A stretch of DNA of 64,000 nt from the NCBI RefSeq assembly GCF_000375405.1, contig NZ_AQWS01000005.1:1-64000 (forward strand), given 5' to 3'. Shown here one piece after another: positions 45,233 through 54,681 of this stretch (positions are counted from its first letter, which is position 1; each line of letters starts with the position of its first letter). Made by a program: the position numbers and the translations under genes. Source of the DNA: Bacteroides propionicifaciens DSM 19291 = JCM 14649. GTDB taxonomy: Bacteria > Bacteroidota > Bacteroidia > Bacteroidales > Bacteroidaceae. The notes beneath the pieces are model-generated. The model ran no database searches. It saw only the letters and a list, made by a program, of their open reading frames with translations, and was not told the DNA's origin.

Positions 45233-46627
45233 TTATTCAAGATTACCAACCATTTTTTCTGGTCGAACCCATTCATCAAACTGCTCAGCAGTGAGATATC
45301 CCGAATTAATAGCTTCTTGACGAAGAGTTGTACCATTTCGATGTGCTGATTTAGCAATGTGAGCAGCCTTTTCGTAACCAATATGTGTATTGAGTGCTGT
45401 AACTAGCATTAATGAATTATTGAGTAACTCTTCAATGCGGTCTTTATTGGCAGTAATTCCCTTTACACAGTTTTGGCTAAAAGAGCGTGCAGCATCTCCT
45501 AGGAGTTGCGCTGATTCCAAAAAATTAGCAGCCATTACAGGTTTGAATACGTTTAATTCATAATGACCATTCGCTCCAGCAAAAGATATTGTAGTTTGGT
45601 TGCCAATCACCTGAGCACAAACCATAGTTATGGCTTCATTCTGTGTTGGATTGACTTTGCCTGGCATGATTGATGAGCCGGGTTCATTTTCGGGTAGATG
45701 AATCTCACCAATCCCTGAACGAGGACCAGAACCCAGCATTCGGATATCTTGCGCTATCTTGAAATAGGCTACTGCCAGTTGGTTTAACGCTCCATGCGTG
45801 CTAACAATGGCATCGTTGGCCGCAAGTGCTTCAAACTTATTCGGTGCAGTAATAAAGGGGAGTCCCGTAAACTCAGCAATGTATTGAGCCACTTTTAGAT
45901 CATATCCTTTGGGTGCATTAAGTCCTGTACCTACTGCTGTTCCTCCCAAAGCAAGCTGAGATAGATGTGGCAGTGTAGCCTTAATGGCTGCTATTCCATT
46001 TTGCACCTGCATAGCATAACCAGAGAACTCCTGACCAAGTGTTAGCGGGGTGGCATCTTGTAGATGCGTTCGGCCAATCTTAACAATCTGGCTAAATTCA
46101 TCAGCTTTGCGGCTTAACTCTTTAAGAAGTTCTGTTGCTCCAGGAATCGTATTCTCTATTAGCTTTTTGTAGGCTGCAATATTTAGAGCCGTAGGGTAGG
46201 TGTCGTTTGACGACTGCGATTTATTGACATCGTCGTTGGGGTGTATCGGACTTTTCTCTCCAAGTTTACCTCCTAGTAAGACCCCAGCCCGCTTGGATAT
46301 AACCTCGTTGACATTCATATTGGATTGTGTACCCGAACCTGTTTGCCAAATCACAAGTGGGAAATGTTCGTCTAGTTTGCCTGCTATGATTTCATCACAA
46401 ACTTGAGCGATAATATCTCTTTTCTCTTTAGTGAGTACTCCTAAATCGTGATTGGTATAGGCTGCCGCTTTTTTGAGATAACCAAAAGCATGAATAATCT
46501 CAAGTGGCATGGAGGCTGGTGCTCCTATTTTAAAATTGTTGCGTGAACGTTCGGTCTGTGCACCCCAATAACGGTCTGCAGGAACTCTAACTTCACCCAT
46601 TGTGTCTTTCTCAATAATATAATCCAT
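45233..46627 (-). CDS. fumC: Fumarate hydratase class II
   Basis: The 464-residue homotetrameric, iron-free fumarase interconverts fumarate and malate. It shows the family signature [16 protein letters not shown] with its catalytic loop serine, plus [20 protein letters not shown] and [16 protein letters not shown]. Length is typical. In a Bacteroidales anaerobe it serves the reductive branch to succinate, fitting the methylmalonyl-CoA mutase genes in this window. A long hairpin (46634-46683) ends six bases before its ATG. The nearest promoter-like element is a weak TACATTTA (46713-46720 on the minus strand). Confidence 0.96.
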   Translation of the reverse strand: MDYIIEKDTMGEVRVPADRYWGAQTERSRNNFKIGAPASMPLEIIHAFGYLKKAAAYTNHDLGVLTKEKRDIIAQVCDEIIAGKLDEHFPLVIWQTGSGTQSNMNVNEVISKRAGVLLGGKLGEKSPIHPNDDVNKSQSSNDTYPTALNIAAYKKLIENTIPGATELLKELSRKADEFSQIVKIGRTHLQDATPLTLGQEFSGYAMQVQNGIAAIKATLPHLSQLALGGTAVGTGLNAPKGYDLKVAQYIAEFTGLPFITAPNKFEALAANDAIVSTHGALNQLAVAYFKIAQDIRMLGSGPRSGIGEIHLPENEPGSSIMPGKVNPTQNEAITMVCAQVIGNQTTISFAGANGHYELNVFKPVMAANFLESAQLLGDAARSFSQNCVKGITANKDRIEELLNNSLMLVTALNTHIGYEKAAHIAKSAHRNGTTLRQEAINSGYLTAEQFDEWVRPEKMVGNLE

Positions 46628-46633
46628 AAAAAT

Positions 46634-46683
46634 GATGTTTTAAGATGAATAGTTTGAATTATACTATTAACACTTAAAACATC
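46634..46683 (-). promoter_or_regulatory. Hairpin in the fumC leader (attenuator or mazG terminator)
   Basis: An 11-bp perfect outer stem (46634-46644 with 46673-46683) encloses an inner AATAGT/ACTATT pairing. On the minus strand the hairpin is followed by CATTTTTATGG, so its U-tract runs into the fumC start codon. Confidence 0.55.
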
Positions 46684-46744
46684 AAGTATGTTATGAATTA
46701 TCCTATAATAGATAAATGTATGGCTCGGTTTTATCTCTTTTAGT

Positions 46745-47530
46745 CTATAAGCCTTTGGCCTTGGCTTCGTCCCAATATTGATCCATCTCTTCAAGGCTCA
46801 TGCCACTAAGTTGACGTCCTGATTTTAGTGTATGGTCTTCAAGATAGTTGAAACGACGAATAAATTTTTGATTGGTGAGTTCTAAGGCATTTTCGGGATT
46901 GATATCATATTTTCGTGCCGCATTAATTAGGCTGAAAAATAGATCGCCGAACTCTTTTTCCATCTCTTCCTTATTGAGGTTCTTGATTTGCTCCTCTAGC
47001 TCCGAAAACTCTTCACGAACCTTATCCCAAACCTGTTCTTTTTGCTCCCAGTCGAACCCAATATGACGAGCTTTATCTTGAATGCGATAAGCTTTAATTA
47101 GAGCAGGTAGGGCAGCAGGCACTCCACTAAGTACGCGCTTATTTCCGTCTTTTTCTTTGAGTTTGAGTTGTTCCCAGTTATTTTCAACCTCGTCCGAATT
47201 GGCTACATCGGTATTGCCAAATACATGGGGGTGTCGGTAGATCAGTTTGTCGCAGAGTTTATCGCATACATCTTTAATGTCGAATTGCTCTTTTTCGGAG
47301 GCGATTTTGGCATAGAAGCCAATATGTAAAAGCACATCACCCAACTCTTTGCAGATTTCGAGTTCATTATTACGCATCAATGCCTCGCAAAGTTCGTAGG
47401 TTTCTTCTATTGTATTGGGACGAAGACTCTCGTTGGTTTGTTTTCTGTCCCACGGACATTTTACTCTCAATTCGTCTAGTACATCCAAAAAACGTCCGAA
47501 TGCCTCTAACTTTTCTTCTCTAGTATGCAT
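46745..47530 (-). CDS. mazG: Nucleoside triphosphate pyrophosphohydrolase MazG
   Basis: The 261-residue enzyme hydrolyses non-canonical nucleoside triphosphates to monophosphates and pyrophosphate. Two MazG all-alpha domains are visible, the first with the KCPWDRKQTNESLRPNTIEETYELCEAL and KELGDVLLHIGFYAKIA signatures and the EExxE plus ExxD metal-binding acids. The second has REEFSELEEQI and KEFGDLFFSLINAARK. It is divergent from valS; a TACTTTTG at 47572-47579 is its likely -7 element. fumC follows after 117 bases. Confidence 0.95.
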   Translation of the reverse strand: MHTREEKLEAFGRFLDVLDELRVKCPWDRKQTNESLRPNTIEETYELCEALMRNNELEICKELGDVLLHIGFYAKIASEKEQFDIKDVCDKLCDKLIYRHPHVFGNTDVANSDEVENNWEQLKLKEKDGNKRVLSGVPAALPALIKAYRIQDKARHIGFDWEQKEQVWDKVREEFSELEEQIKNLNKEEMEKEFGDLFFSLINAARKYDINPENALELTNQKFIRRFNYLEDHTLKSGRQLSGMSLEEMDQYWDEAKAKGL

Positions 47531-47571
47531 CTTTTTAAACTATTTATAGGGTCTTTATGTATCTGTCGGGG

Positions 47572-47579
47572 CAAAAGTA
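47572..47579 (-). promoter_or_regulatory. -7 promoter element of mazG
   Basis: TACTTTTG on the minus strand matches TAnnTTTG, 41 bases upstream of the start and back to back with the valS element. Confidence 0.5.
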
Positions 47580-47613
47580 CATAATTGAAAGTCGTTATTC
47601 ACTTTATATTTAC

Positions 47614-47621
47614 TAATTTTG
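47614..47621 (+). promoter_or_regulatory. -7 promoter element of valS
   Basis: TAATTTTG followed by CACTC fits TAnnTTTG, 41 bases before the valS ATG. Confidence 0.5.
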
Positions 47622-47662
47622 CACTCTATAATATACCAATATATAATTGATTAAAATTTAAT

Positions 47663-50296
47663 ATGGAATTAGCAAGTAAGTACAATCCCGCTAATGTTGA
47701 GGAGAAGTGGTACTCCTACTGGATGGATCACGATTTATTTAGTTCGAAACCCGATGGAAGAGAACCATATACCGTCGTCATTCCACCTCCAAACGTTACT
47801 GGAGTCTTGCACATGGGGCATATGTTGAACAATACGATTCAAGATATCTTAGTGCGTAGAGCTCGTATGCAGGGTAAAAATGCTTGTTGGGTTCCGGGCA
47901 CAGACCATGCTTCAATTGCAACAGAGGCCAAAGTGGTAAACCGACTAGCAGAACAAGGTGTTAAAAAAACAGATCTAACCAGAGATGAGTTTCTTGAGCA
48001 TGCTTGGGAGTGGACAGAAGAACACGGTGGCATTATTCTAAAGCAATTACGTCGCTTAGGAGCTTCTTGTGATTGGAATAGAACCGCATTCACAATGGAT
48101 GAGATCCGTAGCTCTAGTGTCTTGAAAGTTTTTGTAGACCTTTATAATAAAGGGATGATTTACAGAGGGGTTCGTATGGTAAACTGGGACCCTGCAGCAC
48201 TAACTGCGCTTTCTGACGAAGAAGTGATTCACAAAGAAGAGAAAAGTAAACTCTACTATCTTAAATATAAAGTTGAAGGCGAAGCTGGATATGCAACCGT
48301 TGCAACGACTCGTCCTGAAACTATTATGGGTGACACTGCTATGTGTATTAACCCAAATGACCCCAAAAATGAACATCTCAAGGGTAAAAAAGTAATTGTA
48401 CCTCTGGTAGGTAGAGTTATACCAGTTATTGAAGACGATTATGTTGATATTGAGTTTGGTACAGGTTGCTTAAAAGTAACTCCTGCTCACGATGTAAACG
48501 ATTATATGCTTGGTGAGAAACATAACCTAGCTAGTATTGATATCTTCAATGATAACGGAACATTAAGTGAAGCTGCTGGGCTTTACGTGGGGCAAGATCG
48601 TTTTGAGGTGCGTAAACAAATTGTGAAAGACCTTGAAGCTGCTGACTTATTGCTTAAAGTCGAAGAATATACCAATAAAGTGGGTTATTCTGAGCGTACT
48701 CACGTTGTTATTGAGCCAAAGTTGTCTATGCAGTGGTTCTTGAAGATGGAAGATTTGGCTGAAAAAGCATTGACTCCTGTAATGAACGAAGATATTCGTT
48801 TCTATCCAGAGAAATACAAGAATACTTACCGTCACTGGATGGAAAATATCCGTGATTGGTGTATTAGCCGTCAGCTTTGGTGGGGACATCGTATTCCTGC
48901 TTATTACCTTCCTGAGGGTGGTTATGTTGTAGCTGACACCGAGGAAGAAGCTTTAAAGTTGGCTCGCGAGAAATCGGGTAATCCAGCTTTAACTATGGCC
49001 GATCTTCGTCAAGACGAAGATTGTCTAGATACTTGGTTTTCTTCTTGGTTATGGCCGATCTCTTTATTTGATGGAATCAATAATCCAGGCAACAAAGAGA
49101 TGGACTATTATTATCCAACATCTGACTTAGTGACAGGTCCTGATATTATTTTCTTCTGGGTAGCACGTATGATTATGGCAGGCTACGAGTACGAAAATAA
49201 GATGCCATTTAAGAATGTTTACTTTACTGGTATCGTTCGTGATGCTAAGGGCCGTAAGATGTCCAAATCACTGGGTAATTCACCCGACCCAATCGAACTA
49301 ATCGACCAATACGGTGCTGATGGTGTACGTATGGGGATGATGCTTACAGCACCTGCAGGTAATGATATTCCTTTCGATACGGCACTTTGTGAGCAGGGAC
49401 GTAACTTTAATAATAAAATCTGGAACTCCTTCCGCCTGATTCAAGGTTGGGAGATTGATAAAGATCTAGAGCAAACTGAGGTTTCTAAATTGGCTACTGC
49501 TTGGTTTGAAAGCAAGCTCAACGAAACTATAATCGAGGTTGATGAGCTGTTTGCCAAATATAGATTAAGTGAAGCTTTAATGGTTATCTATAAGCTATTC
49601 TGGGATGAGTTCTCATCTTGGTACTTAGAACTTATTAAACCAGGTTTCAGCCAACCTATTGATGCTAAAACTTACGCTTCGACACTTTCATTCTTTGAGA
49701 GCTTATTGAAACTCTTACATCCATTTATGCCTTTTATCACCGAAGAATTATGGCAAGCTATGGAACCAAGAGCTAAGGGAGCTAGTTTGATGGTTCAACA
49801 AATGAGTAGCTCTAAGGTAATCAACAAAGAGTTATTGGATAATATTGACATCGTAAAAGATATTATTGGTCACGTGCGTACCATTAGAGCACAAAAGAAC
49901 ATTTCTCTAAAAGATGCTCTTGAGCTTAATATCTTAGGCACTAACCCTGTAATTGGCTTCAATTCAATCGTAGAGAAGATTGCTAATGTCTCGGCTATCC
50001 AGGAGGTTGAAAATCACTTAGACGGCTCGGCTACCTTTATGGTAAGAACATTCGAGTTGAGTATACCGCTATCGGGTGCAATCGATGTTGATGCCGAAAT
50101 CCAGAAACTTGAGTTAGAACTTAAGCATAAGCGAGGATTCCTGCAAGGTGTAATTAAGAAGCTTAGCAACGAGCGTTTTGTGGCTAGTGCTCCAGCACAG
50201 GTTGTAGACCTTGAGAATAAGAAAAAAGCAGATGCTGAAAGCATCATTAAATCGCTAGAAGAGAACATCAAGTCGCTGAGAGATTCTCAGAAATAA
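47663..50296 (+). CDS. valS: Valine--tRNA ligase
   Basis: The 877-residue class I synthetase charges tRNA-Val and edits mischarged threonine. It has the HIGH-type motif in [14 protein letters not shown], the CP1 editing domain ([12 protein letters not shown]), the [16 protein letters not shown] segment and the KMSKS loop [14 protein letters not shown]. The C-terminal coiled-coil arm typical of ValS is present ([21 protein letters not shown]). Length is normal. It is a single-gene unit with a terminator at 50334-50370. Confidence 0.97.
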   Translation: MELASKYNPANVEEKWYSYWMDHDLFSSKPDGREPYTVVIPPPNVTGVLHMGHMLNNTIQDILVRRARMQGKNACWVPGTDHASIATEAKVVNRLAEQGVKKTDLTRDEFLEHAWEWTEEHGGIILKQLRRLGASCDWNRTAFTMDEIRSSSVLKVFVDLYNKGMIYRGVRMVNWDPAALTALSDEEVIHKEEKSKLYYLKYKVEGEAGYATVATTRPETIMGDTAMCINPNDPKNEHLKGKKVIVPLVGRVIPVIEDDYVDIEFGTGCLKVTPAHDVNDYMLGEKHNLASIDIFNDNGTLSEAAGLYVGQDRFEVRKQIVKDLEAADLLLKVEEYTNKVGYSERTHVVIEPKLSMQWFLKMEDLAEKALTPVMNEDIRFYPEKYKNTYRHWMENIRDWCISRQLWWGHRIPAYYLPEGGYVVADTEEEALKLAREKSGNPALTMADLRQDEDCLDTWFSSWLWPISLFDGINNPGNKEMDYYYPTSDLVTGPDIIFFWVARMIMAGYEYENKMPFKNVYFTGIVRDAKGRKMSKSLGNSPDPIELIDQYGADGVRMGMMLTAPAGNDIPFDTALCEQGRNFNNKIWNSFRLIQGWEIDKDLEQTEVSKLATAWFESKLNETIIEVDELFAKYRLSEALMVIYKLFWDEFSSWYLELIKPGFSQPIDAKTYASTLSFFESLLKLLHPFMPFITEELWQAMEPRAKGASLMVQQMSSSKVINKELLDNIDIVKDIIGHVRTIRAQKNISLKDALELNILGTNPVIGFNSIVEKIANVSAIQEVENHLDGSATFMVRTFELSIPLSGAIDVDAEIQKLELELKHKRGFLQGVIKKLSNERFVASAPAQVVDLENKKKADAESIIKSLEENIKSLRDSQK

Positions 50297-50333
50297 GAAG
50301 TTTTTTCAGCTCTTTTTCTTGAAAATAATTATG

Positions 50334-50370
50334 AAAGTCCTGTAGAGTTTTTACTTTACAGGACTTTTTT
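50334..50370 (+). terminator. Terminator of valS
   Basis: An 11-bp stem (50334-50344 with 50357-50367) is followed by TTTATTTG. Confidence 0.8.
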
Positions 50371-50463
50371 ATTTGTGCGAGCCTCAAAGTCTCAAAAAAA
50401 TAGTTATTTTAGATTCGCTTAGCATTTAACGCTGAGTAGATATACTAAAAACAAAACATCATT

Positions 50464-50739
50464 ATGATTCGAATAAATGTATTTATCCAAGTAGAGAGTT
50501 CAGGAAAAGCAAAGTTTTTAGAGTTAGCAAAAGAATTGGTAGAGAAGTCTTTGGCTGATGAAGGCTGCATTGCTTACGACTTGTTTGAAAGTTCAACTCG
50601 CTCGGATGTCTTTATGATTTGTGAGACTTGGCAAGATGAGGCTTCACTCAAAGCACATTCTAGTTCAGCACATTTTATTTCTCTACTTCCAGAGTTAGAA
50701 AAGTATGCAAAAATGAAGATTGAAAAACTTCACTTCTAA
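50464..50739 (+). CDS. Antibiotic biosynthesis monooxygenase (ABM) domain protein
   Basis: The 91-residue protein is a single ABM/dimeric alpha-beta barrel domain of the YgiN-like putative quinol monooxygenase group: INVFIQVESSGKAKFLELAKELVE, then EGCIAYDLFESS and the CETWQDEASLKAHSSSAHF segment with the conserved W and H positions. Such proteins act on quinones or other aromatics without cofactors, or in oxidative-stress protection. Substrate here is unknown. It is monocistronic, with a wobble-containing hairpin downstream. Confidence 0.85.
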   Translation: MIRINVFIQVESSGKAKFLELAKELVEKSLADEGCIAYDLFESSTRSDVFMICETWQDEASLKAHSSSAHFISLLPELEKYAKMKIEKLHF

Positions 50740-50743
50740 GTTC

Positions 50744-50759
50744 AGAGCAAACTTGCTCT
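50744..50759 (+). other. Small inverted repeat after the ABM gene
   Basis: AGAGCAA and TTGCTCT are separated by two bases directly after the stop codon; probably an accessory to the next hairpin. Confidence 0.35.
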
Positions 50760-50773
50760 AACCGTAAATATTT

Positions 50774-50810
50774 AAGCGTATCTCGTTGACTCAAGATGCG
50801 TTTATTTTTA
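50774..50810 (+). terminator. Terminator of the ABM gene
   Basis: Arms 50774-50783 and 50794-50803 pair over ten positions with two G-U wobbles and are followed by ATTTTTAT. Confidence 0.6.
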
Positions 50811-50821
50811 TCCCCTGTAGG

Positions 50822-50910
50822 CACGACTTAGTGCAATATAGCTAACGAGTAAGTCGTTTGGGTATTGGCAGTAGGTCGGAGCAAGGTGATGAGCCTTTGG
50901 TTTTCAAGGA
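50822..50910 (+). repeat. Intergenic repeat copy (related to 23907-23990)
   Basis: Between two terminators lies a non-coding segment with an ACGACTTA...TAAGTCGT inverted repeat (50824-50831 with 50850-50857) followed by GTTTGGGTATTGGCAGTAGG and GTCGG. It aligns gap-free with the copy near 23.9 kb over about 65 bases. Two GAGCCTTTGG words (50891-50900 and 50919-50928) follow. It is not part of any gene I can see. Confidence 0.45.
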
Positions 50911-50937
50911 TGGCAACCGAGCCTTTGGGCTAAATGC

Positions 50938-50975
50938 AAAACGGCGAGATGCATTTTTGTGCATCTCGCCGTTTT
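50938..50975. terminator. Terminator of the DUF3127 gene
   Basis: A perfect 16-bp stem (50938-50953 with 50960-50975) with a 6-base loop lies 19 bases past the DUF3127 stop on the minus strand. Confidence 0.8.
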
Positions 50976-50994
50976 CATATCTGTATTTCTTGTT

Positions 50995-51357
50995 TTAGAA
51001 AGGAAGATCATCTGTGTCGCTTCCTTGTAGGAAGTCGGGCATTTCAGTTGGTGCTGGTGGAGGCAAAGGCTCACCAGGAGCACTTGCTGCTACGCGTTCT
51101 ACTCTCCAAGCACGCACACTATTAAACCATCTACCTTGCCACTCTCTTGCGTCGATATCAAAAGATATAGTTAGTTCTTCGCCCATTTTAATATCAAACT
51201 GTTTAATTTTATCCTCGCCGAAAATGTCAAAACACATTTTCTTAGGATACATTTCATTGCTCTCAGCTACATACTCTTGTACCATCCAAGCATTTCCAGT
51301 TTTAGAAGTTCCACTTTTAACGGGGAGAACAGCTATGATTTTTCCAGTAAATTCCAT
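50995..51357 (-). CDS. DUF3127 domain protein with SSB-like C-terminal tail
   Basis: The 120-residue protein matches the Bacteroidota DUF3127 family: MEFTGKIIAVLP, KTGNAWMVQEYV, MCFDIFGEDKI and the WQGRWFNSVRAWRVE end of a small OB-like barrel. A proline-rich linker (GEPLPPPAPTEMP) leads to an acidic tail ending DTDDLPF, very close to the DDDIPF protein-docking tail of single-stranded DNA-binding protein SSB. A role in binding nucleic acid and recruiting repair or replication partners is plausible. It is divergent from dnaN, which adds weak contextual support. Confidence 0.8.
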   Translation of the reverse strand: MEFTGKIIAVLPVKSGTSKTGNAWMVQEYVAESNEMYPKKMCFDIFGEDKIKQFDIKMGEELTISFDIDAREWQGRWFNSVRAWRVERVAASAPGEPLPPPAPTEMPDFLQGSDTDDLPF

Positions 51358-51468
51358 TCTATTTTGTATTTTTAATTCGTTCTGCGAAGTTACGATAATT
51401 AGTGAAAGATACCAATCTGTAAAAGCCTTTTTTAATAGGTTAAATTATTACGGGACAATCTTTTTTTG

Positions 51469-51476
51469 TAACTTTG
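51469..51476 (+). promoter_or_regulatory. -7 promoter element of the dnaN operon
   Basis: TAACTTTG matches TAnnTTTG, 59 bases upstream of dnaN; the leader would be about 53 bases. Confidence 0.55.
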
Positions 51477-51535
51477 TATAGACTATAGATTATAATATAA
51501 TAATTACATATAGATAATATTTAACACCCATAGAT

Positions 51536-52660
51536 ATGAAGTTTATCGTTTCTAGTGCTGCATTATACAGTCACTTACAAGCTGTAAGTCGTGTAATTAA
51601 TAGTAAAAATGCATTGCCCATTTTGGATTGTTTCTTGTTTCAACTCCAACAAGGTATTCTCTCTGTAACTGTATCAGATAGTGAAACAACCATGCAAACC
51701 TCAATTCCTGTAATTGAAAGTGTTACTGAAGGCAAAATAGCTATTACTGCGAAGACATTATTGGATGCTTTGAAGGAGATTCCCGAACAGCCATTGACAT
51801 TTAGTGTTGATTCAGCAACGCTAGAAGTTACTGTAACCTACCAAAATGGTCAGTACAGCTTGATGGGTCAAAATGGAGATGAATATCCTCAGGCTACTGC
51901 TCTTTCAGCTGAGGCTGTAAAATTCACTATGCCCGTTGATGCATTGCTTACAGGTATTAACAGAACTGTATATGCTACTGCCGACGATGAGTTACGCCCA
52001 GTTATGAATGGTATCTATTTTGATATTACTCAAGAAGACATCACTATGGTAGCTTCTGATGGTCATAAACTTGTGCGTTGCCAAGTATTAGATGCTAAAG
52101 GCTCAGACAGAGCTGCATTTATCTTGCCTAAGAAGCCTGCAAATCTGTTGAAGAATATCCTTCCTAAAGAACAAGGTGAGGTAACCATTGCTTTCGACGA
52201 AAGAAATGCAGTATTCGAATTGGGTAACTACCATATGATTTGCCGTCTGATTGAAGGACGCTATCCCAATTATAACTCGGTAATCCCAAAAGACAACCCC
52301 TTTAAAGTAACCGTTGACCGTGCTTCACTAATTGGTGCATTGCGTCGTGTTGCTATTTTCTCTTCTCAGGCAAGTAGCTTGGTGAAGTTGAATATCAAAC
52401 CGGGCAGTATTAATATCTCTGCTCAAGACATTGATTTCTCTACTTCTGCTGAAGAGTCATTGCCATGCCAATATTCAGATTCAGAAATGAGCATTGGTTT
52501 TAAATCGACTTTCTTGATAGATATTCTTTCAAACATCTCATCTGCTGAAGTGATTTTAGAATTGGCCGATCCTTCTCGCGCAGGCTTAATTGTTCCTGTA
52601 GAGCAAGAAGAAGGTGAGAAACTACTAACACTTTTAATGCCAATGATGCTTAACGACTAA
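51536..52660 (+). CDS. dnaN: DNA polymerase III sliding clamp (beta subunit)
   Basis: The 374-residue protein forms the dimeric ring that tethers polymerase to DNA. Three clamp domains are visible: SRVINSKNALPILDCFLFQL in the first, DELRPVMNGIYFDI and ASDGHKLVRC in the second, and the C-terminal LADPSRAGLIVPVEQEEGEKLLTLLMPMMLND, whose LLMPM end forms the partner-binding pocket. It heads a run of five or six plus-strand genes with very short gaps, and is not beside dnaA here. Confidence 0.97.
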   Translation: MKFIVSSAALYSHLQAVSRVINSKNALPILDCFLFQLQQGILSVTVSDSETTMQTSIPVIESVTEGKIAITAKTLLDALKEIPEQPLTFSVDSATLEVTVTYQNGQYSLMGQNGDEYPQATALSAEAVKFTMPVDALLTGINRTVYATADDELRPVMNGIYFDITQEDITMVASDGHKLVRCQVLDAKGSDRAAFILPKKPANLLKNILPKEQGEVTIAFDERNAVFELGNYHMICRLIEGRYPNYNSVIPKDNPFKVTVDRASLIGALRRVAIFSSQASSLVKLNIKPGSINISAQDIDFSTSAEESLPCQYSDSEMSIGFKSTFLIDILSNISSAEVILELADPSRAGLIVPVEQEEGEKLLTLLMPMMLND

Positions 52661-52686
52661 GTTTAAGCAAGCATAAAACATACAAA

Positions 52687-53457
52687 ATGAAATTAAACCT
52701 GAAAAACCCTATAGTATTCTTTGACTTAGAAACTACAGGTACCAATATAAACTCAGATCGCATTGTTGAAATTTGTTACCTTAAGGTTCACCCTAATGGT
52801 AATGAAGAGGCTAAAACCTTGCGCATTAATCCAGAAATGCCCATTCCTGCAGAATCTTCTGCTATTCATGGCATATACGATAAAGACATTGTGGATTGCC
52901 CCACGTTCAAAGAAGTAGCCAAGAATATTGCCAAAGATATCGAAGGATCTGATTTGGCAGGGTTTAACTCAAATCGCTTTGATATTCCTGTTTTAGTTGA
53001 GGAATTTCTTCGTGCAGGAGTTGATATTGATTTGAGCAAGCGCAAGTTTGTAGATGTTCAGGTGATATTTCACAAAATGGAACAAAGAACACTCTCTGCA
53101 GCCTATAAATTCTATTGCGGCAAGAGCCTTGACGATGCACATTCAGCTGAGGCCGATACGCGTGCCACTTACGAGGTGTTGAAGTCTCAACTTGACCGTT
53201 ACGAAGATCTTGAAAATGATATTGCTTTCTTAGCCGATTTTTCGAGCTTCAATAAGAATGTGGATTTTGCAGGTCGCATGATTTTTGATGAAAACGGAGT
53301 TGAAGTGTTCAACTTTGGTAAATACAAAGGTCAGCCTGTAGCGGAGGTTTTAAAAAAAGACTTGGGTTATTTTAGCTGGATGTTAAATAATGATTTTACG
53401 CTCAACACCAAAGCTGAATTGACTAAAATTAAACTTAGAGAATTAACTGGACAGTAA
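52687..53457 (+). CDS. 3'-5' exonuclease, DnaQ/DEDDh family
   Basis: The 256-residue protein has the exonuclease motifs of the DEDDh group: ExoI FFDLETTGTN (D and E), ExoII around AGFNSNRFDIPVLVEE, and ExoIII HSAEADTRATYEVL with the catalytic histidine. A C-terminal segment FNFGKYKGQPVAEVLKKDLGYFSWML resembles the small domain often appended to such exonucleases. It may proofread or take part in repair. Its stop overlaps the coaBC start by one base (TAATG), indicating coupled translation. Confidence 0.9.
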   Translation: MKLNLKNPIVFFDLETTGTNINSDRIVEICYLKVHPNGNEEAKTLRINPEMPIPAESSAIHGIYDKDIVDCPTFKEVAKNIAKDIEGSDLAGFNSNRFDIPVLVEEFLRAGVDIDLSKRKFVDVQVIFHKMEQRTLSAAYKFYCGKSLDDAHSAEADTRATYEVLKSQLDRYEDLENDIAFLADFSSFNKNVDFAGRMIFDENGVEVFNFGKYKGQPVAEVLKKDLGYFSWMLNNDFTLNTKAELTKIKLRELTGQ

Positions 53458-54653
53458 TGTTGAAAGGTAAAAAAATTATATTAGGCATAACAGGTAGCAT
53501 TGCTGCCTATAAAGCCTGTCTAATTATTCGAGGCTTAATCAAAAAAGGAGCCGAGGTGCAGGTGGTGATTACCCCTGCTGGCAAAGAGTTTATAACTCCT
53601 ATTACGTTATCGGCTTTAACGAGTAAACCTGTGATCAGTGAGTTTTTTGCTCAAAAAGATGGTAGTTGGAACAGTCATGTTGATTTAGGTCTTTGGGCAG
53701 ATGCTATGCTTATTGCTCCAGCTACTGCTTCAACTCTGGGTAAGATGGCCAATGGGGTAGCTGATAATATGCTTATCACTACTTATTTATCTGCAAAGTC
53801 GCAAGTTTTTATTGCTCCTGCAATGGACCTTGATATGTTTGCACACCCTTCGACACATCGTAACTTAGACACCCTACGTTCGTATGGTGATATTATCATT
53901 GAACCTACATCTGGTGAACTTGCTAGTCACTTGGTAGGCAAAGGACGTATGGAAGATCCCGATAACATCATTGCTGTGCTGGAGGACTACTTCGTAAAGC
54001 AAGCAGATTTGAAAGGCAAAAATGTGCTAATAACTGCAGGCCCAACATACGAACAAATTGACCCCGTTCGCTTTATTGGAAATTACTCTTCAGGTAAAAT
54101 GGGCTTTGCTATTGCTCAAGAATGCGCCAATCGGGGAGCCAATGTGACTTTAGTTACAGGACCAGTCCAACTAAAACTTGATCATCCTAACATCAAGCGT
54201 ATTGATGTTTCTTCGGCTCAGCAGATGTTTGAGGTGGCAGTAGAAACCTTCCCGAAAATGGATGTTGCTATCCTTTCAGCCGCTGTAGCTGATTATACAC
54301 CAGCTGTGGCTGCCGATCAAAAAATGAAACGTATAGAGGGTGAGGCACTCAATCTGTATCTAAAACCCACCAAAGATATTGCTGCACACTTGGGCAAACT
54401 TAAAACCAAAGACCAGCGTATTGTTGGTTTTGCTTTAGAAACCAATGACGAAGAGTCACATGCAAAAGGCAAGTTGGAGAAGAAAAACTTCGACTTTATT
54501 GTGCTCAACTCTTTGCAAGATAAAGGAGCAGGATTCCAATGTGATACCAATAAGATTTATCTTATTGATAGGTCCACCAAAACGGAATTCCCTTTAAAAT
54601 CGAAGCCTGAAGTTGCAGAGGATATAATAAATCGTTTGGTAGAGATTCTTTAA
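53457..54653 (+). CDS. coaBC: Bifunctional phosphopantothenoylcysteine decarboxylase / phosphopantothenate--cysteine ligase
   Basis: The 398-residue bifunctional enzyme carries out two consecutive steps of coenzyme A synthesis. The flavin-dependent CoaC half starts with KKIILGITGSIAAYKA and has the PATASTLGKMANGVADNM and PAMDLDMFAHP segments. The CoaB half starts at VLITAGPTYEQIDPVRFIGN and includes SSGKMGFAIAQECANRGA and the DVAILSAAVADYTP motif. It lies in the dnaN-recN run; panC-panD upstream in the same pathway are about 36 kb away. Confidence 0.96.
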   Translation: MLKGKKIILGITGSIAAYKACLIIRGLIKKGAEVQVVITPAGKEFITPITLSALTSKPVISEFFAQKDGSWNSHVDLGLWADAMLIAPATASTLGKMANGVADNMLITTYLSAKSQVFIAPAMDLDMFAHPSTHRNLDTLRSYGDIIIEPTSGELASHLVGKGRMEDPDNIIAVLEDYFVKQADLKGKNVLITAGPTYEQIDPVRFIGNYSSGKMGFAIAQECANRGANVTLVTGPVQLKLDHPNIKRIDVSSAQQMFEVAVETFPKMDVAILSAAVADYTPAVAADQKMKRIEGEALNLYLKPTKDIAAHLGKLKTKDQRIVGFALETNDEESHAKGKLEKKNFDFIVLNSLQDKGAGFQCDTNKIYLIDRSTKTEFPLKSKPEVAEDIINRLVEIL

Positions 54654-54681
54654 ATCTGATTATACAGTAAAGTCTAAATTT

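Noticed and set aside
51014-51481. Plus-strand 155-codon open frame opposite DUF3127
   Set aside because: It is antisense to the DUF3127 gene, extends across the dnaN promoter and has no recognisable domain.
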